This document shows positions 1 to 11,036 of a stretch of DNA of 64,000 bases, one piece after another. The stretch's first letter is position 1. Every line of letters begins with the position of its first letter. The DNA lies in contig NZ_CP045994.1 in assembly GCF_016899425.1 (NCBI RefSeq), forward strand, positions 1,178,001 through 1,242,000, written 5' to 3'. The position numbers and the translations under genes are program-made. Below the pieces are notes generated by a model. That model was not told the DNA's origin and did not search any database. It saw only the letters and a program-made list of their open reading frames with translations. Source of the stretch: Burkholderia sp. MS389 (GTDB lineage: Bacteria; Pseudomonadota; Gammaproteobacteria; Burkholderiales; Burkholderiaceae).

Positions 1-741
1 CTGCTGCGGCACAACGACGAGTTGTACACGTTCGTGCCCGAGCGCAAGCTGTGCGTGGTCGAGCGCCGTCAGACGCGTGATTCGTTCCCCGCGCTGCTCG
101 GCGCGAGCGGCGAGCACGTGATGTCCGTCTACGATGCGAAGTCGCTCGGCAAGGACCGCGTGGCCGGGATCGACGCACAAGTCGTCGAGCTCGTGCCGAA
201 GGACGCGTACCGTTTCACGTACAAGCTGTGGGCCGACGCGCGCACCGGGCTGCTGCTGCGTTCGCAGACGCTCGACGCGAACGATCGCGTGCTCGAGCAG
301 ATCGCGTTCTCGCAAGTGCAGACGGGCGGCGCAAGTGGCGACAAGGCTGCGATCGCAGCGGGCATGCGCAACCTGGGCGGCTGGACGGTCGTGCGTCCGC
401 CGGTCGCGACGGTCGACATGGAAGCGCAGGGCTGGCAGCTCGCGCCGAGCGTCGCCGGCTTCCAGAAGATTCGTGAAGTGCGCCGGCCGATGGCCGCGCG
501 CGATGCGGGCGATCCGCCGATCCCGGTCGACCAGGCCGTCTTCACCGACGGCCTCGCGACGGTCTCGGTCTTCATCGAGCCGGCCGAGAAAAACACGCGC
601 AAGGAAGGCGCGGGCAGCACCGGCGCCACGCACGTTCTCGTGAAGCGCCGCGGCGACTACTGGATCACCGTGCTCGGCGAAGTGCCGCCGGCAACGTTGC
701 AGCAGTTCGCGTCTGCCATAGAATACAAGGCTTCCAAGTAA
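1..741 (+). CDS. rseB: Sigma-E regulatory protein RseB/MucB, 3' part
   Basis: The reading frame is open from the first base, so the 5' end lies outside the window; about 246 codons remain. RseB (MucB) is a periplasmic protein that binds the anti-sigma factor RseA and shields it from proteolysis until envelope stress or lipid signals release it. The visible part has a MucB/RseB-like N-terminal domain piece (ERKLCVVERR, then YRFTYKLWADARTGLLLRS) and a C-terminal domain ending FASAIEYKASK. mucD follows after 16 bases, as in the rpoE-mclA-mucB-mucD locus of Burkholderia and Pseudomonas. The family call rests on this pattern plus gene order. Confidence 0.88.
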   Translation: MLRHNDELYTFVPERKLCVVERRQTRDSFPALLGASGEHVMSVYDAKSLGKDRVAGIDAQVVELVPKDAYRFTYKLWADARTGLLLRSQTLDANDRVLEQIAFSQVQTGGASGDKAAIAAGMRNLGGWTVVRPPVATVDMEAQGWQLAPSVAGFQKIREVRRPMAARDAGDPPIPVDQAVFTDGLATVSVFIEPAEKNTRKEGAGSTGATHVLVKRRGDYWITVLGEVPPATLQQFASAIEYKASK

Positions 742-757
742 CGCTACGGCTCCCGAC

Positions 758-2260
758 ATGACGAAACTCACGCTGCGCAAAGTGCTCGCGGCGGCGGCGC
801 TGTGTGCCTGCCTGCCGCTCGTCCCGCAAACCGCTGTCGCTGTCACGCCTCCCGCTGCCAGCCTGCCCGATTTCGCCGACCTCGTCGAAAAGGTGGGCCC
901 CGCGGTCGTGAACATCCGGACCACCGCGAACGTGCCGGTACCCGGCCCGCGCGGCGTGCTCCCGCCCGGCTTCGACAACGGCGACATGTCGGAATTCTTC
1001 CGGCGCTTCTTCGGCATTCCGCTGCCGCAGGCGCCCGGCAACGGCGGCGGCAACGGCAGCAACCCGAAGAACGCGCCGGCGCCGGACAATGGGCCCGACA
1101 CCGAGCAGAACCGCGGCGTCGGCTCGGGCTTCATCGTGTCGGCCGACGGTTACGTGATGACCAATGCGCACGTCGTCGACGATGCGGACACCATCTACGT
1201 GACGCTGACCGACAAGCGCGAATTCAAGGCGAAGCTGATCGGCGTCGACGACCGCACGGACGTCGCGGTCGTCAAGATCCAGGCGTCGAACCTGCCGGTC
1301 GTCGCGATCGGCGATTCGAACAAGGTGCGCGTCGGCGAGTGGGTCGTCGCGATCGGTTCGCCGTTCGGCCTCGACAACACGGTCACGGCCGGCATCGTCA
1401 GCTCGAAGAGCCGCAACACGGGCGACTACCTGCCGTTCATCCAGACCGACGTCGCCGTGAACCCCGGCAACTCGGGCGGGCCGCTGATCAACATGCAGGG
1501 CGAGGTGATCGGCATCAACTCGCAGATCTACAGCCGCACTGGCGGCTTCATGGGCATTTCGTTCGCGATTCCGATCGACGAGGCGATGCGCGTGGCCGAC
1601 CAGCTGAAGGCGACCGGCAAGGTCACGCGCGGCCGGATCGCGGTGGCGATCGGCGAGGTGACGAAGGACGTGGCCGACTCGATCGGGCTGCCGAAGGCCG
1701 AAGGCGCGCTCGTCAGCAGCGTCGAGCCGGGCGGCCCGGCCGACAAGGCCGGCATCCAGCCGGGCGACATTATCCTGAAGTTCAACGGTCGTCCGGTCGA
1801 GGCGGCGTCGGACCTGCCGCGCATGGTCGGCGACACGAAGCCCGGCACGAAGGCGACGGTCAGCGTGTGGCGCAAGGGTCAGGCACGCGATCTGCCGATC
1901 ACGATCGCCGAGACGCCGGCCGAGTCGACGGCGAAGGCCGAGCAGCGCAAGAACGCGCCGCAGAAGCCGCGTCAGGCCAATTCGCTCGGCCTGACGGTCA
2001 GCGACCTGACGGCGGAGCAACTGAAGACGCTGAAGCTGAAGAACGGCGTGCAGATCGATGGCGTCGACGGCCCGGCCGCCCGTGCGGGCCTGCAGCGCGG
2101 CGACATCGTGCTGCGCGTCGGCGACATCGATATCGCGAACGCGAAGCAGTTCGCCGACGTGACCGCGCAGCTCGATCCGCAGAAGGCGGTCGCGGTGCTC
2201 GTGCGGCGCGGCGACAACACGCAGTTCGTGCCGGTGCGGCCGCGCGCGACCCAGAAGTAA
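758..2260 (+). CDS. mucD: Periplasmic serine protease MucD/DegP (Do family)
   Basis: HtrA/Do-type envelope protease and chaperone that degrades misfolded periplasmic proteins; 500 aa. An N-terminal Sec signal (residues 1 to about 29, ending QTAVAV) precedes a trypsin-like domain. The catalytic triad is visible: His138 in TNAHVV, Asp168 in DDRTDVAVV and Ser239 in NPGNSGGP. Two PDZ domains follow (about 275-370 and 400-495), each with a GxxPGDI/RGDIVL-type core. The Gly/Asn-rich loop at about 92-108 matches the variable LA loop of the family. It is probably transcribed with rseB upstream as part of the sigma-E regulon. Confidence 0.95.
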   Translation: MTKLTLRKVLAAAALCACLPLVPQTAVAVTPPAASLPDFADLVEKVGPAVVNIRTTANVPVPGPRGVLPPGFDNGDMSEFFRRFFGIPLPQAPGNGGGNGSNPKNAPAPDNGPDTEQNRGVGSGFIVSADGYVMTNAHVVDDADTIYVTLTDKREFKAKLIGVDDRTDVAVVKIQASNLPVVAIGDSNKVRVGEWVVAIGSPFGLDNTVTAGIVSSKSRNTGDYLPFIQTDVAVNPGNSGGPLINMQGEVIGINSQIYSRTGGFMGISFAIPIDEAMRVADQLKATGKVTRGRIAVAIGEVTKDVADSIGLPKAEGALVSSVEPGGPADKAGIQPGDIILKFNGRPVEAASDLPRMVGDTKPGTKATVSVWRKGQARDLPITIAETPAESTAKAEQRKNAPQKPRQANSLGLTVSDLTAEQLKTLKLKNGVQIDGVDGPAARAGLQRGDIVLRVGDIDIANAKQFADVTAQLDPQKAVAVLVRRGDNTQFVPVRPRATQK

Positions 2261-2267
2261 CGCGCCG

Positions 2268-2504
2268 ATGTTCACGCTCTACGGCCGCGGCTGGTGCCAC
2301 CTGTGCGACGACATGCGCGACGCACTGGCGCCGGTGGCGGCCGAATTCGGCGTCTCGGTCGACTACGTCGACATCGACACCGATGCGGCGCTCGTCGCGC
2401 GTTACGACGAGGACGTGCCGGTGCTGCTGCTGGACGGCGCGGAAGTGTGCCGCCACCGGTTCGACGACGCCCGGGTGCGCGGCGCGCTGGCGGCCCGGCG
2501 TTGA
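2268..2504 (+). CDS. Glutaredoxin-like protein (DUF836 type)
   Basis: Small 78-aa thioredoxin-fold protein that starts MFTLYGRGWCHLCDDM. The CHLC motif (Cys10, Cys13) is the expected redox-active CxxC of glutaredoxin-like family PF05768. The cis-Pro region of the fold is DVPVLLLDG. It begins only 7 bases after mucD and just before the lepA operon, a position often seen in Burkholderia. The partner protein is unknown. Confidence 0.85.
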   Translation: MFTLYGRGWCHLCDDMRDALAPVAAEFGVSVDYVDIDTDAALVARYDEDVPVLLLDGAEVCRHRFDDARVRGALAARR

Positions 2505-2613
2505 GCCTGGCTTGCCGCGGGCCCGTGCCGCTTCATACGGGGTTTGATCCGGCGGGCGCGCCGCCGGCTCCCGCGGGGCGGGCGTCCGAAATCCCGCCCG
2601 GCGTAAGCCTTTT

Positions 2614-2635
2614 CGGCTAAAATAAGCCGTTTTTT
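2614..2635 (+). terminator. Weak rho-independent terminator after the grx gene
   Basis: A 5-bp stem CGGCT/AGCCG with a 6-base A-rich loop is followed directly by six T residues. It lies between the glutaredoxin-like gene and lepA. The stem is short, so read-through into lepA is likely. Confidence 0.45.
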
Positions 2636-2700
2636 CACCGACTTACACAAGGCGTGCTCCGCAGTCGTCGAGCGCGCCTTTTTCGCTTGATCGGCACTGA

Positions 2701-4494
<1,794 letters not shown>

Positions 4495-4510
4495 CAGGAC
4501 TGATCCTTTT

Positions 4511-5404
4511 ATGAATTTTGCGCTGATTCTTTTTGTGCTCGTCGTCGTGACGGGCGTAGCGTGGGTGTTGGACAAACTGGTGTTCCTGCCGCGGCGTCGC
4601 AAGGCGGCCGACTCGGCGATCGAGGAGTTCGATCGCCAGCAGTCGCGCATCGACAAGCGTTTCGCGGACGAAAACGCGACGCAGACGCGGTCGAAGCTGC
4701 GTGACGAAAAGCTGCGCCAGCCGTGGTGGCTCGAGTACACGGCAAGCTTCTTCCCGGTGATCCTGGCTGTGTTCGTCGTGCGTTCGTTCATCGTCGAGCC
4801 GTTCAAGATTCCGTCGGGCTCGATGGTGCCGACGTTGCTCGTCGGCGACTTCATCCTCGTCAACAAGTTCGAGTACGGGCTGCGCCTGCCGGTCACCAAC
4901 ACGAAGATCACGCAGGGCAGCCCGCTGTCGCGCGGCGACGTCGTCGTGTTCCGCTATCCGAAGGACGAGTCGGTCGACTACATCAAGCGCGTGATCGGCC
5001 TGCCGGGCGACACGGTCGCGTACCAGGACAAGCAGCTGACGATCAACGGCCAGCCGGTGCCGGAAACGCCGCTGCCCGATTTCTTCGACGACGAGCGCCA
5101 GAATTACGCGAAGCAGTTCGAGGAAACGATCGGCACCAAGAAGAACGCGATCCTCAACAACCCGGCCGTGCCGCCGTTCGTGATGGGCGCATACGACTAT
5201 CCGTATCGCGACAACTGCACGTACAACAGCCGCGGCGTGATCTGCAAGGTGCCGCCCGGTCATTACTTCATGATGGGCGACAACCGCGACAACAGCGCGG
5301 ACAGCCGCTACTGGGGTTTCGTGCCCGACCAGAACATCGTCGGCCGCGCGTTCTTCATCTGGATGAACTTCGGCGACCTGAAGCGCATCGGTTCCTTCAA
5401 CTGA
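4511..5404 (+). CDS. lepB: Signal peptidase I
   Basis: Inner-membrane serine protease that removes Sec and Tat signal peptides; 297 aa. There are two N-terminal membrane segments (about 2-21 and 79-95) separated by a charged cytoplasmic loop. The catalytic Ser104 lies in PSGSMVPT and the general base Lys159 in [11 protein letters not shown], the Ser-Lys dyad of the S26 family. The conserved [16 protein letters not shown] box lies near the C-terminus. It is co-transcribed with lepA. Confidence 0.97.
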   Translation: MNFALILFVLVVVTGVAWVLDKLVFLPRRRKAADSAIEEFDRQQSRIDKRFADENATQTRSKLRDEKLRQPWWLEYTASFFPVILAVFVVRSFIVEPFKIPSGSMVPTLLVGDFILVNKFEYGLRLPVTNTKITQGSPLSRGDVVVFRYPKDESVDYIKRVIGLPGDTVAYQDKQLTINGQPVPETPLPDFFDDERQNYAKQFEETIGTKKNAILNNPAVPPFVMGAYDYPYRDNCTYNSRGVICKVPPGHYFMMGDNRDNSADSRYWGFVPDQNIVGRAFFIWMNFGDLKRIGSFN

Positions 5405-5422
5405 CCGCCTTCGATGTACACG

Positions 5423-5455
5423 CACGACGCGACGCACGGGCCGCGTCGCGTCGTG
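5423..5455 (+). promoter_or_regulatory. Perfect 13-bp hairpin between lepB and rnc
   Basis: CACGACGCGACGC is followed by a 7-base loop and its exact reverse complement GCGTCGCGTCGTG. No T-run follows, so it does not look like an intrinsic terminator. A smaller stem GGCGGT/ACCGCC lies at about 5475-5489. The hairpin sits 104 bases before the rnc start. By analogy with E. coli, where RNase III cleaves its own leader, this could be an autoregulatory RNase III substrate; that is inference. Confidence 0.55.
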
Positions 5456-5558
5456 CCGAACGACTTTAAGAACCGGCGGTAACACCGCCTCGTCACGCCT
5501 TTTCGTGTCCGGCCGTGCCGTTTCGGCCCGACCGGGCGCCCGCGTTATACTCCTGCAC

Positions 5559-6794
5559 ATGCCCTCATCCCAGTTGGAAAGCCGGCTGCGCTACGAATTT
5601 CGCAATGCGGAATTGTTGCGCCAGGCTTTGACCCATCGCAGTCACAGTGCCACGCACAACGAACGGCTCGAGTTTCTCGGCGATTCCGTTCTGAATTGCG
5701 CGGTGGCCGCCCTTTTGTTCCAGCGGTTCGGCAAGCTGGACGAAGGTGACCTGTCGCGCGTACGCGCCAACCTCGTCAAACAGCAGTCGCTGTACGAAAT
5801 TGCTCAGGCCCTGAATATTTCGGACGGCTTGCGGCTGGGCGAGGGCGAGTTGCGCAGCGGCGGGTTCCGCCGCCCGTCGATCCTCGCGGACGCGTTCGAA
5901 GCCATCATCGGGGCCGTATTCCTCGATGGCGGCTTCGAAGCCGCCCAAGGGGTCATCAAGCGCCTCTATATCCCGATTCTCGACCACATCGATCCGCGCA
6001 CGCTCGGCAAGGACGCGAAGACGCTGCTGCAGGAATACCTGCAGGGGCACAAGATCGCGCTGCCCACCTATACGGTCGTCGCGACGCATGGTGCGGCGCA
6101 CAATCAGCAGTTCGAGGTCGAGTGCACGGTGCCGAAGCTGGACGTGAAGGTATCGGGTTCCGGCGCGAGCCGGCGCGCGGCCGAGCAGGCCGCCGCGAAG
6201 AAGGCACTCGACGAAGTGATGGCGGCCGCGCCGATGCTGGCCGCGAAGCCGAAGCGCTCGAAAAACGCGCGTGGGTCCAAGCATGTCGAACCCGAGATCG
6301 TGCCGGGTGTGAAGGGCGTGCAGGAAGCGCTCGACCTGCGCTCGCCCGAGCGGAAGGAACGTGCGGCGGCGCGCGAGGCCCGGGCGGCCGGCGCGGTGCC
6401 GGCGGTAACCGTTGCGGCTGCTACTGCGGCTGCGGGCGTCGAGCCGGCCGTCGCGCCGATGGCCGCGATTCGCGCGGCGCATGTCGAGCCGGCAACGGAC
6501 AAGGGCGAACGGGCGGCGAAGCCGGCGACCGACAAGGTGGCCGACAAACCGGCCGAGCGGGCCGACAAGGCCGCGGAAAAGCCCGCCGAGGCCGCGCCGC
6601 GCGCAGCCGACAAACCGGCCGGCCATGCGGCCGATCCGGCATCGTCGTCGGCCGACAAGCCTGCGGCGGGCGCCGATTCCGCCGCGCGCGCGCCGGCGCG
6701 CGCACGCGATGCCGCGGCGCCCGACGCCGACACGCCGCCCGGCGGCGCGAGCCTGGCTGCCGCGCAGGCGCGCGTGGCCGATGCCGACCACTGA
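5559..6794 (+). CDS. rnc: Ribonuclease III with a long Ala/Lys-rich tail
   Basis: Double-strand-specific endoribonuclease for rRNA and mRNA processing. I start at ATG 5559 ([14 protein letters not shown]) rather than the upstream in-frame start at 5505, because RNase III homology begins there; length 411 aa. The signature [12 protein letters not shown] carries the metal-binding Glu38 and Asp42, with the second acidic pair in [16 protein letters not shown]. The dsRNA-binding domain spans about 155-225. The last ~180 residues are a low-complexity tail rich in Ala, Asp, Lys and Pro (repeated [13 protein letters not shown] words). A TATACT -10-like box lies at 5546-5551 without a clear -35. Confidence 0.95.
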   Translation: MPSSQLESRLRYEFRNAELLRQALTHRSHSATHNERLEFLGDSVLNCAVAALLFQRFGKLDEGDLSRVRANLVKQQSLYEIAQALNISDGLRLGEGELRSGGFRRPSILADAFEAIIGAVFLDGGFEAAQGVIKRLYIPILDHIDPRTLGKDAKTLLQEYLQGHKIALPTYTVVATHGAAHNQQFEVECTVPKLDVKVSGSGASRRAAEQAAAKKALDEVMAAAPMLAAKPKRSKNARGSKHVEPEIVPGVKGVQEALDLRSPERKERAAAREARAAGAVPAVTVAAATAAAGVEPAVAPMAAIRAAHVEPATDKGERAAKPATDKVADKPAERADKAAEKPAEAAPRAADKPAGHAADPASSSADKPAAGADSAARAPARARDAAAPDADTPPGGASLAAAQARVADADH

Positions 6795-6854
6795 ATTGCC
6801 CATCGATCGTGCCGCGCGCCGCGCGGCCGTTTCCGAACCTGTCTCCCAAACGAT

Positions 6855-7754
6855 ATGAACACTCCCGCTCCTACCGGTTTCCGTTGCGGCATGATCGCGA
6901 TCGTGGGCCGCCCGAACGTCGGCAAGTCGACGTTGATGAACGCACTCGTCGGCCAGAAGATCAGCATCACGTCGCGCAAGGCGCAGACGACCCGTCACCG
7001 CATCACCGGCATCAACACGTTCGACGACGCGCAATTCGTGTTCGTCGACACGCCCGGCTTCCAGACCCGTCACAGCACCGCGCTGAACCGTTCGCTGAAC
7101 CGCGCGGTCACGTCGACGCTGACGTCGGTCGACGTGATCCTGTTCGTGATCGAGGCCGGCCGCTTCGGGCCCGACGACCAGAAGGTGCTCGACCTGATCC
7201 CGCCCGGCATGCCGACGCTGCTGATCGCGAACAAGATCGACCGCGTGAACGACAAGGCCACGCTGTTCCCGTTCATGCAGAAGGTGAGCGGGTTGCGCGA
7301 GTTCACCGAGCTCGTGCCGCTGTCCGCGCAGAAGCCGGAAGACATCAAGCGCCTGCTGGACACGATCAAGCCGTACCTGCCGGAAGGCGAGCCGATCTAC
7401 GGCGAGGACGAGCTGACCGACCGCAGCTCGCGCTTTCTCGCGGCCGAAATCCTGCGCGAGAAGGTATTCCGCTGGACCGGCGACGAGCTGCCGTACACGA
7501 GCACCGTGCTGATCGACAAGTTCGAGGAGGAGGGCCGCCTGAAGCGCATCTTCGCGACGATCCTCGTCGAGCGCGATTCGCACAAGGCGATGGTGATCGG
7601 CAAGAAGGGCGAGAAGCTCAAGCAGATCAGCACCGAGGCGCGGATGGACATGGAGAAGCTGTTCGACGGCCCCGTGTACCTCGAGACCTTCGTGAAGGTG
7701 AAGAGCGGCTGGGCCGACAACGAGGCGGGGCTGCGTGCCTATGGGTACGAATGA
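6855..7754 (+). CDS. era: GTPase Era
   Basis: Essential GTPase that binds 16S rRNA and helps 30S maturation; 299 aa. G1 is [10 protein letters not shown]3 is DTPGFQ and G4 is NKIDRV. The C-terminal KH domain carries [12 protein letters not shown]. It lies between rnc and recO in the conserved rnc-era-recO order, and its end overlaps the start of recO. Confidence 0.98.
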   Translation: MNTPAPTGFRCGMIAIVGRPNVGKSTLMNALVGQKISITSRKAQTTRHRITGINTFDDAQFVFVDTPGFQTRHSTALNRSLNRAVTSTLTSVDVILFVIEAGRFGPDDQKVLDLIPPGMPTLLIANKIDRVNDKATLFPFMQKVSGLREFTELVPLSAQKPEDIKRLLDTIKPYLPEGEPIYGEDELTDRSSRFLAAEILREKVFRWTGDELPYTSTVLIDKFEEEGRLKRIFATILVERDSHKAMVIGKKGEKLKQISTEARMDMEKLFDGPVYLETFVKVKSGWADNEAGLRAYGYE

Positions 7755-8577
7755 CGCGCTGACGTCGACCGAAGACGCGGTGACGGCCGGCGCGAACGAC
7801 GCGCCGCTGCCGGCACCGCCCGAACCGCCGCGCAAGGCGCGGCGCGCGACGTCTCGCACGTCCGATTTCCGCGTCGCCGAGCAGCCGGCGTTCGTGCTGC
7901 ACAGCTATCCGTATCGGGAAACGAGCCTGATCGTCGACGTGCTGACGCGCGACCACGGCCGGCTCGCGCTAGTCGCGAAGGGCGCGAAGCGCCCGCACTC
8001 CGCGTTGCGCGGCGTATTGCAGACCTTCCAGCCGCTGCTGCTGTCGTGGTCCGGCAAATCCGAGGTGCGCACGCTGACGGGCGCCGAGTGGGTCGGCGGG
8101 ATGCTGCCGCTCGGCGGCGACGGGCTGTTGTGCGGTTTCTACGCGAACGAGTTGCTCGTGAAATTCTGCGCGCGCGAGGATCCGCAGCCGCCGCTGTTCA
8201 ATCATTACGTGCTGACGCTCACGCGTCTCGCGCACGGCGAGCCCGCCGTGCAGGTGCTGCGCTCGTTCGAGCGCGTGCTGCTGCGCGAGACCGGCTATGC
8301 GATGGCGCTGAACCGCACGGTCGCGCGTCGCGCGGTCGAACCCGAGCGCCGCTACGTGTTCGATCCGGAGCGCGGCGTGCGCAATGCGGACGACGACGTG
8401 CCGTCGCACTGGCCGGTCATCACCGGGCAGACGTTGCTCGACATGGAGCAGGACGATTACCATCGAGCCCAGACGGTCGCGCAGAGCAAGACGCTGATGC
8501 GCTTCCTGCTGAACACCTATCTCGGCGGCACGCCGCTTGCCACGCGTCAGATCCTGATCGACCTGCAAAACCTATGA
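7741..8577 (+). CDS. recO: DNA repair protein RecO
   Basis: Recombination mediator that helps load RecA on SSB-coated DNA with RecR. I use ATG 7741 ([12 protein letters not shown]), 278 aa; a GTG two codons upstream is possible. After a ~45-residue low-complexity leader, the OB-fold starts at [21 protein letters not shown] and continues [15 protein letters not shown]. The helical C-terminal domain ends [10 protein letters not shown]. It overlaps era by 14 bases and pdxJ by ATGA, which suggests translational coupling. Confidence 0.95.
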   Translation: MGTNDALTSTEDAVTAGANDAPLPAPPEPPRKARRATSRTSDFRVAEQPAFVLHSYPYRETSLIVDVLTRDHGRLALVAKGAKRPHSALRGVLQTFQPLLLSWSGKSEVRTLTGAEWVGGMLPLGGDGLLCGFYANELLVKFCAREDPQPPLFNHYVLTLTRLAHGEPAVQVLRSFERVLLRETGYAMALNRTVARRAVEPERRYVFDPERGVRNADDDVPSHWPVITGQTLLDMEQDDYHRAQTVAQSKTLMRFLLNTYLGGTPLATRQILIDLQNL

Positions 8578-9350
8578 GCTTCTTCCTGACCACGCCCACC
8601 GCCATCGACCTCGGCGTGAACATCGACCACGTCGCGACGCTGCGCAATGCGCGCGGCACACGCTATCCCGATCCGATCCGCGCGGCGCTCGCCGCCGAAG
8701 AGGCCGGTGCGGATGCGATCACGCTGCATTTGCGCGAGGATCGTCGTCACATCGTCGACGCCGACGTGCGCGAACTGCGCCCGCTGCTGAAGACGCGCAT
8801 GAATCTCGAATGCGCGGTGACGGCCGAGATGCTCGACATCGCGTGCGAAGTGCGTCCGCACGACGCGTGCCTCGTGCCGGAGAAGCGCGCGGAACTGACG
8901 ACCGAAGGCGGTCTCGACGTGGCCGGCCACTTCGAGGCCGTGCGCGCGGCGTGCAAGCAGCTCGCCGACGTGGGCGTGCGCGTGTCGCTGTTCATCGACC
9001 CGGACGACACGCAGATCCGCGCCGCGCACGAAGCCGGCGCGCCGGTGATCGAGCTGCATACGGGCCGCTACGCCGAAGCGCACGACGAAGCGGAGCAGCA
9101 GCGCGAATACGAGCGTATCGTCGCGGGCGTGCAGGCCGGCGCGCGGCTGGGCCTGAAGGTCAATGCGGGCCACGGGTTGCACTACACGAACGTGCAGCAG
9201 ATCGCCGCGATCGACGGCATCGTCGAACTGAACATCGGCCACGCGATCGTCGCGCACGCGATCTTCGCGGGCTGGGACAACGCGGTGCGCGAGATGAAGG
9301 CGATCATGGTCGCCGCACGCGTCGCCGCGCTGCACGGCGGCGCACGGTGA
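8574..9350 (+). CDS. pdxJ: Pyridoxine 5'-phosphate synthase
   Basis: Last ring-closing step of DXP-dependent vitamin B6 synthesis: joins 1-deoxyxylulose 5-phosphate with 3-amino-1-hydroxyacetone 1-phosphate to give pyridoxine 5'-phosphate. 258 aa TIM barrel. Family motifs seen: [17 protein letters not shown] at the N-terminus, [25 protein letters not shown], and near the C-terminus [10 protein letters not shown] and [14 protein letters not shown]. The start ATG at 8574 overlaps the recO stop (ATGA). Confidence 0.97.
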   Translation: MSFFLTTPTAIDLGVNIDHVATLRNARGTRYPDPIRAALAAEEAGADAITLHLREDRRHIVDADVRELRPLLKTRMNLECAVTAEMLDIACEVRPHDACLVPEKRAELTTEGGLDVAGHFEAVRAACKQLADVGVRVSLFIDPDDTQIRAAHEAGAPVIELHTGRYAEAHDEAEQQREYERIVAGVQAGARLGLKVNAGHGLHYTNVQQIAAIDGIVELNIGHAIVAHAIFAGWDNAVREMKAIMVAARVAALHGGAR

Positions 9351-9431
9351 CGATGCGAGGCTGCCGCGCCCCGCACGCCGTGTGCGACGCGCCTGACCCG
9401 GGCTCGCCGGGCCACTCCGGCGGAGACTGAC

Positions 9432-9890
9432 ATGGCGATCTACGGCATCGGTACCGACATCGCGCAGGTGAGCCGCGTCGCGGCCGTGCTCGAACGCACG
9501 GGCGGCCGGTTTGCCGAGAAGGTGCTCGGCCCCGACGAACTGCGCGTGTTCCACGCGCGGCGCGCACGCTCCGAGGCGCGCGGCATCGCGTTTCTCGCGA
9601 CGCGCTTCTCCGCGAAGGAAGCGTTCTCGAAGGCGATCGGGCTCGGCATGCACTGGCCGATGACGTGGCGCGCGCTGCAGACGCTCAACCACCCGAGCGG
9701 CGAGCCGTACGTGGTCGCGTCGGGCGAGCTGGCCGACTGGCTGGCCGCGCGCGGCATCACGGCGCGCGTGACGGTCAGCGACGAACGCGACTACGCGGTG
9801 TCGTTCGTGGTCGCCGAGACGGACGCTGAAACGGCCGCTGAAACGGCCGCCGCGCGTGCCCCTGCACCTGTTTCCCGAACCTCCTCCTGA
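9432..9890 (+). CDS. acpS: Holo-[acyl-carrier-protein] synthase
   Basis: Transfers 4'-phosphopantetheine from CoA to the acyl carrier protein serine. 152 aa. The metal-binding Asp9 lies in [11 protein letters not shown] and the second ligand Glu in [14 protein letters not shown]. The usual family length is 125-140 aa; the extra C-terminal residues are Glu/Ala-rich and include two near-identical 5-codon repeats (AETAA). Its 3' end abuts nagZ. Confidence 0.95.
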   Translation: MAIYGIGTDIAQVSRVAAVLERTGGRFAEKVLGPDELRVFHARRARSEARGIAFLATRFSAKEAFSKAIGLGMHWPMTWRALQTLNHPSGEPYVVASGELADWLAARGITARVTVSDERDYAVSFVVAETDAETAAETAAARAPAPVSRTSS

Positions 9891-9906
9891 CGGAATTCCC
9901 GATCTG

Positions 9907-10935
9907 ATGAAAACGACTCCCGGCCCGGTCATGCTCGACGTCGTCGGCACGAGCCTGTCGCGCGACGATGCGCGGCGCCTCGCGCATCCGAATACCGGCG
10001 GCGTGATCCTGTTCGCGCGGCACTTCCAGAATCGTGCGCAACTGACCGCGCTGACCGACGCGATCCGCGCGGTGCGCGAAGACATCCTGATCGCCGTCGA
10101 TCACGAGGGCGGGCGCGTGCAGCGGTTCCGCACCGACGGCTTCACGGTGCTGCCCGCGATGCGCCGCCTCGGCGAACTGTGGGATCGCGACGTGCTGCTC
10201 GCGACGAAGGTCGCGACCGCCGTTGGCTACATCCTCGCTGCCGAATTGCGCGCGTGCGGGATCGACATGAGCTTCACGCCCGTGCTCGACCTCGACTACC
10301 GGCACTCGAAGGTGATCGGCGATCGTGCGTTCCATCGCGATCCGCGCGTCGTCACGCTGCTCGCGAAGAGCCTGAACCACGGGCTGTCGCTCGCCGGCAT
10401 GGCGAACTGCGGCAAGCATTTTCCCGGGCACGGTTTCGCGGAGGCCGATTCGCACGTCGCGCTGCCGACCGACGACCGCCCGCTCGATGCGATCATCGAA
10501 CAGGACGTCGCGCCGTACGACTGGCTCGGGTTGTCGCTTGCCGCGGTGATTCCGGCGCACGTGATCTACACGCAGGTCGACAAGCGGCCGGCCGGATTCT
10601 CGCGCGTGTGGTTGCAGGACATCCTGCGCGGCAAGCTCGGCTTCACGGGCGCGATCTTCAGCGACGACCTGTCGATGGAGGCTGCCCGCGAAGGCGGCAC
10701 GCTCACGCAGGCGGCCGACGCCGCGCTCGCCGCCGGTTGCGACATGGTGCTCGTGTGTAACCAGCCGGACGCGGCCGAAGTCGTGCTGAACGGATTGAAG
10801 GCGCGGGCTTCGGCCGAATCGGTGCGGCGCATCAAGCGGATGCGCGCGCGCGGCAAGGCGCTGAAATGGGACAAGCTGATCGCGCAGCCCGAGTATCTGC
10901 GGGCGCAGGCGCTGCTGAAGAGCGCGCTGGCGTAA
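9907..10935 (+). CDS. nagZ: Beta-N-acetylglucosaminidase NagZ
   Basis: Cytoplasmic glycoside hydrolase family 3 enzyme of peptidoglycan recycling: removes GlcNAc from GlcNAc-anhydroMurNAc peptides. With ATG 9907 (MKTTPGPVMLDVVG) it is 342 aa, the size of E. coli NagZ; an upstream GTG at 9856 would overlap acpS. Motifs: DHEGGRVQRF, KHFPGHGFAEADSH (catalytic Asp/His loop) and the nucleophile region FSDDLSMEAA. It is the last gene of the lepA-nagZ run. Confidence 0.95.
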   Translation: MKTTPGPVMLDVVGTSLSRDDARRLAHPNTGGVILFARHFQNRAQLTALTDAIRAVREDILIAVDHEGGRVQRFRTDGFTVLPAMRRLGELWDRDVLLATKVATAVGYILAAELRACGIDMSFTPVLDLDYRHSKVIGDRAFHRDPRVVTLLAKSLNHGLSLAGMANCGKHFPGHGFAEADSHVALPTDDRPLDAIIEQDVAPYDWLGLSLAAVIPAHVIYTQVDKRPAGFSRVWLQDILRGKLGFTGAIFSDDLSMEAAREGGTLTQAADAALAAGCDMVLVCNQPDAAEVVLNGLKARASAESVRRIKRMRARGKALKWDKLIAQPEYLRAQALLKSALA

Positions 10936-11036
10936 GCGGACAGGGATGGCGCGCAGCGCCGTTCCGGTCGCCGGAATGAATTTGAACGCAACTAACGGTC
11001 AGATCCGACCAGCGCCCGTATTCAGGCGCCCGCCGC

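Noticed and set aside
665..2275. Long minus-strand open frame of 536 codons opposite mucD
   Set aside because: It is the antisense shadow of a well-supported gene; its translation is Arg/His/Leu-rich without any motif, which is typical of high-GC antisense frames.
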